From Alentia gelatinosa (taxonomy: Eukaryota; Annelida; Polychaeta; Phyllodocida; Polynoidae), in NCBI GenBank assembly GCA_950022655.1, contig OX465590.1, forward strand, positions 42,367,718 through 42,431,717: a stretch of DNA of 64,000 nucleotides. The letters run 5' to 3'. Below, one piece after another: positions 54,994 to 64,000 of this stretch; positions within the stretch are counted from its first letter, which is position 1, and each line of letters begins with the position of its first letter. The position numbers and the translations under genes were made by a program. The notes beneath the pieces were generated by a model. The model ran no database searches and was not told where the DNA came from. It saw only the letters and a program-made list of their open reading frames with translations.

Positions 54994-55634
54994 TTTATAA
55001 TAAGAAATTGTTAATATAACATTGGATTTTCCATATAACAAAGGCTAAATGACTTATGGCAAATAAAATAGAACAACAGTGATGTCCTCTAGTTGCAGAG
55101 ATCGGAATCATTGGATAGTGGCGTAAATACAACAGAAACAGGAGTATATATATGACGTATGTATAACTGCAACATGGACGCTTATAAATGCCAATATTTG
55201 AGGCGCTTACACGGCGGAAAATTGGACTATCTTGTATACGCAAAAGGATGCCTTTATACGCCGGGCGTATAGATATGTAAAATAGTGGTTTCCGTGCAGT
55301 GTATAACCTAAAGTCGACGACCGGTCCAGAAGCCTGATGTCTACCTTGGGATAACCTGTTTGAAGTTGTGGCGTTTTTTACACTTACCTTTTCATCCTAC
55401 CCCTAAAAACCACCATAGGCTTAACATTGGATCGCTTTATTCAGGCGAGTGTGCAGTAAAGTGTTATCTATTGCACGAGGGTAATGAAAAAAATAACCAA
55501 TCACTTGGCAATGTGGCAGTCACAAACGACACTCGCTCGAGCAACTTGAAGGAACTAAAAAGGCTAATTAATATCTTCAAATCATAGAGACAGGGTAAGA
55601 TGATTACTAAACTGAACGAGAGATAGTAGTGTTA

Positions 55635-56528
55635 CCCGGCGTTTACATTAGACGACTAAAACGTAGCGACTGTTGATCGTCAAGCCAGTGGTGGCAGTGT
55701 CCACCTCAAAAGCGGTCAACCTCAGAATGTACCCGAGCGTTAACACTGACGACTTTAAGTTTTCACTGAATCTTGCCGAATTGTATAATCTAATATAACC
55801 AGACAATCTGCAGTCGCGACACGCTTTCTATCATTTTACTGCTGAAAGTCACCAGGGGCCCGTTTCAATAGAATGGGTCACTAAACCACTTAGTGACATG
55901 TTTAGTGACTCAAATAGTGACAGGAATAGTGACAAAATTTAATTCTCGTTTCAAAAGGCATGTCACTATTGGGGTGGTGTGTCAGTTCACTGTTGGTGAC
56001 ATAGTGACATTGCTGCCTGAGCCTTACAATGGATGGTGTTACTGCTCTCGGGAACAAGTTTTGTCAAGGTAAAAGTCGCTGCAGAAATTAGTGACAGACT
56101 TGAGAAATCCTACACTGGCTATCAGAGCAGCATTTTCTATGACCGATATCCTTCATATTTGGCATGGTTATAAGTTGGCATGGTTATAAGTTGTATGTGT
56201 CCCTAACTGGGGTTAAAGTTTCATAGCTTAATTCCTACGAGAAGTAAAGTTACACGTTTGTGACAATAGAAGTGAGAGGGTATACCCTCTCGCTATTTGG
56301 GACCCCGATAGTGACCGGACATCGCACTTATGAAATAGTCAAGCAACTATTAGCGCCCGTCTGTAACAAGGACTCCCGGAATGGCTTGTCACTAAACTAC
56401 TGCAACGCAACCTGTCGCTATCGTGTCACTACACCCAATAACGGACGTCCTACAGGCTATTGAAACGGGTCCCAGGAGGTTCAAAATGCAAGAATCACTG
56501 GCCAGATTCGTCTAGTGTAAACGCCGGG
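55635..56528. mobile_element. TWA-site MITE family G (host of a nested MITE)
   Basis: Termini CCCGGCGTTTACATTAGACG and CGTCTAGTGTAAACGCCGGG are flanked by identical TTA (55632-55634 and 56529-56531). Without its passenger it is about 275 bp. A TWA duplication suits PIF/Harbinger. Confidence 0.85.
55856..56472. mobile_element. CWG-site MITE family C (617 bp), nested
   Basis: Termini GGGCCCGTTTCAATAG and CTATTGAAACGGGTCC, flanked by identical CAG (55853-55855 and 56473-56475) inside CCAGG. The interior is rich in TAGTGACA words. A 67-codon frame inside is not recognisable. Confidence 0.85.
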
Positions 56529-56640
56529 TTAGTGTTCATCGCACTCCAGTCAGGTCGACTATTCACTGCTCTCCACTAACGTCTCGCACAGTAATGCGAC
56601 CTGTCCGTCGTCTGATAAACACTATGAACCATTTAGCTGC

Positions 56641-56872
56641 AGCATGATGCCTCCAGGCATTCCCCTGGCTACAGCAGCATGATGCCTCCAGACATTCCCT
56701 TGGCTACAGCGACATGATGCCTCCAGGCATTCCCCTGGCTACAGCAGCATGATGCCTCCAGGCATTCCTCTGGCTACAGCAGCATGATGCCTCCAGGCAT
56801 TCCTCTGGCTACAGTAGCATGATGCCTCCATGCATTCCCCTGGCTACCGCAACACGATGCCTCCAGGCATCA
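56641..56872. repeat. 35-bp minisatellite, 6-7 units
   Basis: The unit reads about gcatgatgcctccaggcatt / cccctggctacagca, around the near-palindrome GATGCCTCCAGGCATT. Similar to the 34-bp repeat at 58744. Confidence 0.9.
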
Positions 56873-57149
56873 TAGAGACATCATTGATACTTATATACAA
56901 AATCCAATAAATAAAAAAATAATTGTCTGAATTGAAAGAAATTTTGACATAGTAAATACGCCATATTGACCTTGGATTTGGTATTAAAAATATCATTAGC
57001 TACCAAGGTAAATTACTCAAATCACATGACACATCATGTGCATGACATTGCTATTTTCCAAAAAAGGCGCCTGCTGTAGCAGGGTCGTTTATGCAGCTGT
57101 GTAATTCTAAGTAGGGGAACTGGGTGCTGCAGGGAAAGGGTTAACGCTA

Positions 57150-57730
57150 CTAGTTTCTACTAAATATTGTCGATATAAAGTAAAAACGACGTGGAAACAC
57201 GACATTAACGATGGATACACTTAAGACTGAGCTCTCTCCGCACTATCACATTTTTAGATAAGTCGTTATTCCGTGTCTTTTTATTATTCTATTCATCCGT
57301 TTTCCAAACTGAGTTTTCAAAATGTATAAAACAGAACATATGATAAAGCGATCGTGTATCCTGTGCAGTCAAAGTTAGAAAGCTGAACTAAGATCTGATA
57401 GAATTATGAATGGATGACTTGTCTCTAATGTAAAAAACATGCCATTTTAAGTGGCTTATGATCATCTAATGTGAATTTACAAACATTAATATGAGACAAA
57501 GAGAATTGCATACCTATAGAAAAAAAGGAAAGAGACGACATATTCGACAGAAAAATAAAGGAAAAGAAGTAGAAATATGGAAAACAGACATCAAACATTT
57601 GTCATCCCCAGCAAACTGAATAATCAGACGAGAAGATAATCTCATTTCACCGTTACTCAGATTATACTTAGAGAAATATTTTATACGATCTCTGTTATCA
57701 AGAAATTATTCAAGAGAGTTCGAGAGAACT
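57150..57730. other. Unassigned A+T-rich stretch
   Basis: No supportable gene or family is seen. Confidence 0.4.
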
Positions 57731-57734
57731 GCAT

Positions 57735-58259
57735 TAAAGGCATATCGGACAATTTGGCTTGAAAATTAAAACCCATGTCAATTTCCTGAAAATTTAATAT
57801 GATGATCTCTAAGTGTTGTGGAACACATATCTAACTTAAAAATTGGGGTCACCGCGCTAGTTTCTGATTTATAGATCAATATTATGATAATTTTATATTA
57901 GAACATATAGAAATTCTAAAAAGTATTTTTTCACAAAGTAAAACCCATGTCATTTTTCTCAAACTTTCACAGAATATACTACATATATAGTACTACTTAT
58001 TTAGGTTTTGAAAATGATAGGTCACCGTACTTGTTTTGGAAAGAATTAAAGGAACCATATTTTTCAGTACATTTCCTATATGAATCAAAAAAATGTGAAA
58101 TAGCCTATTTTACCAATTAAAATTGGATAAACGTGAGAAAATGTTAAATCTACTCATGTAGAATTAGAATAAATCCGAAGAAAACAGTTTTGATCAATAA
58201 TCAACATTATTTAGAAATTACCAGGTGGCGCCGCCGTGGATTGTAGGATATGCCTTTAA
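57735..58259. mobile_element. AAGGCATATC MITE, copy 4 (inverted)
   Basis: TTAAAGGCATATCGGACAAT to TTGTAGGATATGCCTTTAA. Close inverse of 49889-50418 over its whole length, so these two are probably the youngest pair. Confidence 0.85.
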
Positions 58260-58364
58260 TGGGAAGTTGATGTAACACATGAAACATTTACACATCTCAC
58301 GAATATTCCACTCGGGCCTGGAAAGCCCCTGGGCGGATGTATGAGAGAAGCCATCTATGCTAGG

Positions 58365-58473
58365 ACTTCTGGGAAATATGGTGCGTTCCGGCGCCGATCC
58401 TGTAGATCCGGTTCCGGTTCAGTGATGGCGTCGCTGATCGTGCTGCCATCTGGTGCAGCCGCCATACAAACAG
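58365..58473 (+). promoter_or_regulatory. Candidate promoter with possible first coding exon
   Basis: A CpG-rich patch has TTCCGGCGCC and CCGGTTCCGG (ETS-like) and YY1-like GCCGCCAT. An ATG at 58425 (AGTGATGGCG, good context) opens MASLIVLPSGAAAIQT up to a possible donor CAG|GTTCAC after 58473. Protein not recognised; no second exon identified. Confidence 0.25.
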
Positions 58474-58733
58474 GTTCACAGCTCCCTCACTCTCCCCCCA
58501 GATCTTTCGCAGCGCTAGGGCTGGCTTAGTCTCTGCCCCAACCCAAAGCCTGTTCCCTGGGTATCCACTAAGGACAGGAGAGACCAGCGAACTTTTCAGA
58601 TTCAAAACAAAGCAACTGTCAAAAGATGTACAAGTCAGTCGACTCACATATCATGAGTATGGAAGTATGGGAATTGTTAAAGGAGCTTCACAGACAATCC
58701 AACGGTTTCTTTTTCAGACTTAACCCTTTAAGG

Positions 58734-59081
58734 GCGAATGATGCCTTGAGGCATCATCCAGCCCAGGGCGAATGATGCCTTGAGGCATCATCCAGGCCAG
58801 GGCGAATGATGCCTTGAGGCATCATTTCTCAAAAATCTACAAATCGTTTTTAACAAAAAATAATGGAGGAACAGTAATGAAATTTTCACAGAATGTGTGC
58901 ATGATACAATTATTAATATTTCTATTCAAAAGAAATGAAATATTTAAGATTATATATCATATCACGTGATTAAACAATTGAATTATGGGTTTTAACGACT
59001 GTGTGCCCGTCCCCTAGCGGTATACAGTGCCACCAGCACCCATCCTCAAGGCGGTAGCACCCGTCACCCGTCCTTAAAGGG
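58734..59081. mobile_element. TTAA-flanked MITE carrying a 34-bp repeat
   Basis: Termini CCCTTTAAGG and CCTTAAAGGG are flanked by TTAA (58730-58733 and 59082-59085), suiting a TTAA-target superfamily. Near the left end (58744-58826) the 34-bp unit GGGCGAATGATGCCTTGAGG..CATCATCCAG is repeated nearly three times around ATGATGCCTTGAGGCATCAT. Confidence 0.65.
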
Positions 59082-59089
59082 TTAAACCA

Positions 59090-60050
59090 TTCACAATGTG
59101 AATCCACAGTTGATTAGGCTGCCCCCTCAGGTGAGCACATGTGTTATGTCTACAAACAAAACCCTGCAACCTTGAGGTGCTTTCCACTGTAGAAAGTAAT
59201 CCAAGATACTGTGTCTGGTTTGAAATAGATGATAACAGAAATGAGAGTATTTTATTTACCATATAAATATGTTCATCTCTATTTACAAGTAGAACACAAA
59301 ATACCCCCAAAAAGCCCTCAGAATTTAGGATATTTAAAAAACTGGCATATTGGCCAGATTTGAGCCCAAACAGGCAGTTTGGGGCAGAGATACAAGCGAC
59401 CACAGGAAGTAGAGCGCAGGATCTCTGCTGGGAGAGTGCAGCTTCCTATCATATAGGGCACAGAGTGATTGGTAATTCTCCCATCATCCGCTAGGAAACT
59501 ATAAGGTAGCGCCACTGTAGACGGGGAACGACCACTGTTATCAGTTGTTATAATCTATAGATAATACTGAGTCAAGGCTAAAATTCCTCCATGGAAAGCC
59601 CCTAAAAATATCATTAATAAAATCTATTGATGATTTGTCCCGCCACCTGGTGTTTTTGATGGCATCGGGGGCGGGGGGCAAGAGGGCCGCATCCACAGCA
59701 CAATAGCTATCCCTTTAGTTACGAACAAAAGAAGGAATTCACAAGGATAACTCTATGCTATTTTATTATTTATTATCGATCCTAATATTTAGTCGTTTTT
59801 GATTTACAGCTGCAACATGCGGATTCATGTATTCTTAACTTTTTAATTTTATAATGCAGAGTTTGAAGTTTTTCCATTTCTTGCTTGAATTCCCATATTA
59901 GCATCTAGTGATTCTTTTCCCATCTCATCTGTATCAGGCCCGGTCTTTCTGAATTCTCCTATTTATCATCCAGTCATTATGGCGGATGGCAGATTTTGTG
60001 CAATCATAGTCTGGTATGTTATTGTCAATTCAAATACGAAATGATGATGG
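59090..60050. other. Unassigned stretch
   Basis: No supportable gene is seen; short open frames only. Confidence 0.4.
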
Positions 60051-61510
60051 GAGTGGGTGTTACTCAGTGATGGTCTCATTGAAGAAATCCTTGTCTTTGG
60101 GGATAACCTGTTTTGCGTTGTAATAGTACCTGTGTTCTGTCTCACCCTGTAATGGCCACAATGAAGGATTTCCTGTTTATGTTTTGTTATAGTATCTGTG
60201 TCTAGTCTGATCCTGTTATTGTAATATTGAATGATTCCCTGTGGGAATCCCTGTATGTGTGCTGTAATAGTACCTGTGTTCCCTCTGACACTGTGATGGT
60301 TACGTTGAATGAATCCCTGTGGGAATACCCTGCTGTAATAGTATCCGTGTCTAGTCTGATCCGGTGATGGTTACATTGAAGGATTCCCGGTGGGTATTTA
60401 TGTCCAGTTTGACCCTGTAATGGTCATGTTGAAGGATTCCCTGTGGGAATACCTTGCTGTAATAGAACCTACGTTCCATCTCATCCTGTAATGGTGACGT
60501 TGAATGATTTCCTGTGGAAATACCCTGTATGTCCGCCATAATAGTACCCATGTTCTGTCTCACCCTTTGATGGTCACATTGAATGATTCCCTGTGGGAAT
60601 ACCCTGCTGTAATAGTACCCATGTTCTGTCTCATCCTGTGATGGTGACGTTGAATGATTCCCTGTGGGAACACCCTGGGGTAATAGTATCTGTGTCCAGT
60701 CTGATCCTGTGATAGTAATGTTGAATGATTCCCTGTGGGTATTTATGTCCAGTCTGACCCTGTGATGGTCACGTTGAATGATTCCCTGTGGGAATACCCT
60801 GTATGTCCGCCGTAATAGTACCCATGCCTCATCCTGTGATAGTGACGTTGAATGATTTCCTGTGGGAATACCCTGTATGTCTGCTGTTATAGTACCTACG
60901 TTCCATCTCACCCTGTGATGGTCACGTTGAATGATTTCTTGTGGGAATACCCTGTATGTCTGCTGTAATAGTACCTACGTTCCATCTCATCCTGTGATGG
61001 TCACGTTGAATGATTTCCTGTGGGAATAGCCCGTATGTCCGCTGTAATAGTACCAATGTTCTGTCTCATCCTGTGATGGTCACGTTGAATGATTTCCTGT
61101 GGGAATAGCCTGTATGTCCGCTGTAATCGTACCTGTGTTCTGTCTCATCCTGTGATGGTGACGTTGAATGATTTCCTGTTGGAATACCCTGTATGTCCGC
61201 CGTAATAGTACCCATGTTCTGTCTCATCCTGTGATGGTTACGTTGAATGATTCCCTGTGGGAACACCCTGCGGTAATAGTATCTGTGTCCAGTCTGATCC
61301 TGTGATAGTAATGTCAAATGATATCCTGTGGGTATTTATGTCCAGTCTGACCCTGTGATGGTCAGTTGAATGATTCCCTGTGGGAATACCCTGTATGTCT
61401 GCTGTAATAGTACCTGTGTTCTGTCTCACCCTGTGATGGTCACGTTGAATGATTCCCTGTGGGAATACCCTGCTGTAATGGTATCCGTGTCCAGTGTGAC
61501 CCTGCATTGA
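60050..61510. repeat. About 79-bp minisatellite, 17-20 units
   Basis: The unit reads about tgtgatggtcacgttgaatg / attccctgtgggaataccct / gtatgtccgctgtaatagta / cctgtgttctgtctcatcc, with shorter variants lacking GTATGTCCGC. ATTCCCTGTGGGAAT in most units contains TGTGGGAA, a CSL/RBPJ-type motif. Spurious minus-strand frames repeat GIPTGNHST. Confidence 0.9.
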
Positions 61511-61804
61511 GGCGAGGTGTTACGTAGAGACACATAAATCTCTCCACACAAAGACAGCCTGATGAGAGAAAACACCCAACGCCGTCTTCAACGACCTCGG
61601 CGCACGCAACCTCCTCACTGAGCATGCGCACAAACACCGGCCAACAACCACGTGACTGCCCTGCGAGAAACCACGAGACGGGATAATCTCTGCCCTCAAG
61701 ATTGGCAGATAATCTCTGATTAATCTCAATGTCAGCTATAGGCTTTGCGTCATCATTACTCTAAGGGAAAGTGTTTTACTGCCTAATTGAAATATCAAGA
61801 GACG

Positions 61805-61965
61805 TCATGAGTTTGAGTTTAAGTTTATTTATGACACACATTCTGTTGGCTCCGTAATTTCACGAGTATAGCTATGAATTAAACATAAAGGACCAGTACA
61901 ACAACAAGACATAAGTATATTACATTTTGTTGGTTCCGTAATTTCACGAGTCGAATATCTCGAGG
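61805..61965. repeat. Internal direct duplication (GTTGGYTCCGTAATTTCACG)
   Basis: The word TTCTGTTGGCTCCGTAATTTCACGAGT occurs at about 61840 and, with one change, at about 61926, separated by about 60 bp. Confidence 0.6.
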
Positions 61966-61987
61966 AAACACAGGTACTATTACTTTG

Positions 61988-62036
61988 GACATATAGGGTA
62001 TTCCCACAGGGAATCATTCAACGTGACCATCACAGG
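61988..62036. repeat. Single inverted unit of the 79-bp minisatellite
   Basis: GGGTATTCCCACAGGGAATC...CAACGTGACCATCACAGGAT is the reverse complement of part of the unit, isolated 480 bp beyond the array end. Confidence 0.85.
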
Positions 62037-62426
62037 ATATAGATCTCCTGCTATGTAACAGCGTCACGGTGACGTCATTGTGGCGTCGATATAAGATGTT
62101 CACATTTGGCAGGCTTCGAAATCGCAGCAATTGCAATCTCAACGATTATTCCTATTCCTCATTAGTCAATCATATCGTCCATACAAATCACATGGTCAAC
62201 CTGGTATGAAAACGTCGACATGGTACGAAAACGTCAGCCTGGGACGAAAACGTCAGCCTCGATACATGACTCATAATTACTCTACCCCTATATAATCTAT
62301 ACCACAGATTTGAATCTGTTTACCCCAGTTATGGTATCTATCTGTCAGCTTTTATATAGTGGGTGGTTGTTTGGTTTGTTGGAGTTCCCACACATTTTTA
62401 ATGGCGCTTTGTATATCATGGATGAT

Positions 62427-62822
62427 AGAGGGAAACTATGTTCCGGTGAGCAAAAGTTCAAAGTTACGAAGTAAGGCTTGGAAAAATTACTGCCTGCGGC
62501 TGAAGCCTTGGGCAGTAACTTTGACTTTTGCTTACCGGTACTTGGTTTCCCTATTCCTATATACCTTCAAATATCAATAAAAATGCTTAATTCTTTACCT
62601 GAAACACTTCCGAAGCAAATGGCCACCCTTATCGAGTAACCACAACAGATATTGTGTCGTCCCGCTGCTGTAGTGTATCACGTGATCAGAGCGGGACGAA
62701 AACGTCAGAGTGGGACGAAAACATGAGAGTGGGACGAAAACGTCAACCTCGACACATAACTTATTTTTAATGCACCCCCCAGCAGCGGTATGTAACTCTA
62801 GTTAGTTCAATAATAGGTACAT
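62427..62822. repeat. GGGAAAC foldback plus GGGACGAAAAC triplet repeat, copy 2
   Basis: It matches 3112-3490 in the same orientation over nearly the whole length, with a shortened hairpin apex and about 45 bp extra (CTTATCGAGTAACCACAACA) before the triplet. An additional GGGACGAAAAC-like block precedes it at about 62206-62260. Confidence 0.85.
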
Positions 62823-62838
62823 ATATAGGAATAAAGAA

Positions 62839-63210
62839 ATGCGGACGACTGTGACAAGAGAGCAGACAGCGTACGAGAAGCAGTCCCACCCTCCTTCTGT
62901 CGCCAACAAGACCGGGCCTAGATCTAGGAGTCTCTACAGATCACCTGTCTCTGTCCTGCCGTCGTTCGCCACCTTCTCCTCCGAGTTGTCTCTGGGTCCG
63001 GAGGGGTGCGGAGGAGTCCGGAGGGGTCCGGAGGGAGACACCTCCGGGTCTCACACCGATACCTGCCCAGTACAGAACCCCGCAGAAGAATCGGCGCCTA
63101 AGTTCACCCGTCCGCCATGTTTTATTCACACGTCACTGATTCAGGAGCCGGGGCGTCCTTTTAACAAACGCCGACAGCCCATTTGTTTTCCGGATCGTAA
63201 GCGGCCCCAC
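62839..63210 (+). other. Candidate first exon with splice donor
   Basis: An ATG after ATAAAGAA opens 124 codons (MRTTVTREQTAYEKQSHPPS...). The frame stays open to CCCCACAG|GTGAGC (donor after 63210), a near-perfect 5' splice site, before the in-frame TGA. Internally it has GGGTCCGGAGGGG repeats. Composition is Pro/Ser/Arg-rich and no domain is recognised. Confidence 0.2.
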
Positions 63211-63254
63211 AGGTGAGCAGTCCCGCACTCAATCATTAATCATAAGGACGCTGT

Positions 63255-63545
63255 CTGCTGGTCACCGCCATTTTGTTGACGCATGCTCACTGGAGACCGA
63301 TTCGTCAGCGTTCCCAAAAGCTTTCATTAAAGTCGGCTGCGCGCGTTTGTCGTCTGCTGGCCTTGTCATGACAATCACTCTCCATACACAGTCCTCACCA
63401 CAGTGAAGACACCGCGGACCGAACAGAACATCCGCTGGGAGAGGGAACATCTCGTCTTTTCTCGCGGTTCGTGCGAGATCAGTGACAAAGCAGACGACAT
63501 TTTCTTCCACAGAGATGACAACTGAACATTGGCGGGAAAAATTGA
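63255..63545. promoter_or_regulatory. Candidate promoter patch (YY1-like and E2F motifs)
   Basis: CCGCCATTTTG (63265-63275) is a YY1 match and TTGGCGGGAAAA (63529-63540) an E2F match, in CpG-rich DNA with GCTGCGCGCG. Frames on both strands are open here but unrecognised. Confidence 0.3.
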
Positions 63546-63851
63546 AGAATATCGACGTTGTAAGAGATGGTGTCGTGAGGGGCGGAGCGGGAGACAGTGT
63601 CATGACACTGGGGACAGACAAAGAAGCGAGCATCACAGAGGTCCAACCACAGCCAAACTTAAACGGCTATCGGTTTTTGTATTTCAGGCATTGGTCAAAT
63701 AAAACAGAGACGTGAAGGAGCTTTGAGATGATTGAATTTGTCCGTGTGGTTTCTTTTCTTTCGTTCCTGTTTAACACAAGCCCATCAGAATACTTCAGCT
63801 ATAGTGCTGTCATGCAACCATTATTCATCTAATACAGTCATAGTAACTGTA

Positions 63852-63985
63852 TTAGAGGGAAACTATGTTTTAGTGAAAGAAATTCAAAGTTACGAGGTAT
63901 GGCTCGAAAGGATTACTGCCCCAGGCCTTCTTACTGAATAAATTTGACTTCCTTCCACTGGTACTTGGTTTCCAGAGCATAACAG
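63852..63985. repeat. GGGAAAC foldback, decayed copy 3
   Basis: AGAGGGAAACTATGTT and ACTGGTACTTGGTTTCC flank a hairpin with reduced pairing. No triplet repeat follows before the window ends. Confidence 0.7.
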
Positions 63986-64000
63986 AGGTCCAGCCACGGC

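Larger units (their letters stand above)
53973..55301. mobile_element. CACTG-terminus element, long composite copy
   Basis: It begins CACTGCGCGAAAACCA and ends TGGTTTCCGTGCAGTG, with TAT on both sides (53970-53972 and 55302-55304). Inside are a TA microsatellite (54056-54107), a foldback hairpin (54475-54614) and a hammerhead-bearing insert (54854-54993). Termini plus 3-bp duplication suit EnSpm/CACTA. No transposase is encoded. Confidence 0.7.
55393..56633. repeat. Foldback type 3-like element split by nested MITEs
   Basis: The second module (CATCCTACCCC ... CATAGGCTTAACATTGG ... GACAGGGTAAGATG) is followed by the hairpin arm AAACTGAACGAGAGATAG. The arm is cut at TTA by the element at 55635-56528 and resumes TTAGTGTTCATCGCACTCCA. 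Confidence 0.7.

Noticed and set aside
53973..55301. Relationship of CACTG termini to RAG/Transib (CACWRTG) signals
   Set aside because: The heptamer does not match, no spacer-nonamer structure is visible, and the duplication is 3 bp rather than 5 bp.

Overview
This is repeat-dominated, non-coding nuclear DNA from an animal, most likely a marine invertebrate. I cannot name the species. Support for a metazoan: a Penelope-like retroelement fragment with a GIY-YIG endonuclease, a tRNA-derived SINE with RNA polymerase III boxes, a degenerate TTAGGG tract, many families of short terminal-inverted-repeat elements (MITEs), and minisatellite arrays up to several kb. I see no complete cellular protein gene, no rRNA, no functional tRNA, no CRISPR and no operon structure. 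The long open frames are nearly all artefacts of tandem repeats whose unit length is a multiple of 3 or that lack stops.

Layout. 0-6 kb: a cluster of two-module foldback elements. 6-10.5 kb: a 72-bp minisatellite interrupted by the Penelope-like fragment, ending at a promoter-like patch. 11-14 kb: MITE remnants and a direct repeat pair. 14.2-16.5 kb: a 54-bp minisatellite. 17-29 kb: lower-complexity DNA with MITEs, a possible isolated exon at 17.17 kb and TA microsatellites. 29.7-31.5 kb: two paralogous repeat copies, each holding a different MITE. 31.7-38 kb: SINE, TTAGGG tract, a 46-bp array carrying a 5' splice-site consensus, a 16-bp array, a 77-bp array with a 388-bp higher-order period, a ~180-190-bp triplication and 2.3 kb of strand-asymmetric pyrimidine-rich DNA. 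38-47 kb: MITEs and a second, unrelated 46-bp array of 3.4 kb. 47.5-48.6 kb: a 14-bp CCGGAA-bearing array. 48.9-53.4 kb: foldback elements, one sitting inside a 10/12-bp minisatellite, and a GC-box/CCAAT promoter-like patch. 54-57 kb: nested insertions, including a hammerhead-ribozyme-like insert with its own target duplication. 57.7-64 kb: MITEs, a 79-bp array and CpG-rich promoter-like DNA at the right edge.

How it fits together. Roughly a quarter to a third of the window is tandem repeat and much of the rest is short non-autonomous mobile DNA. Two systems stand out. One is a clan of foldback elements with unrelated hairpin arms but a shared apex motif (GAGGCGAAGCCGAGTG and variants) and a shared second module bounded by TTTATCCTACCCC-type inverted repeats. 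The other is a set of at least four MITE families that all sit in CCWGG sites with 3-bp CWG flanks, which suggests one PIF/Harbinger-type transposase; two empty sites inside the window support this. Any real gene here would have to be intronic or flanking: candidate exons and promoters are listed with low confidence.
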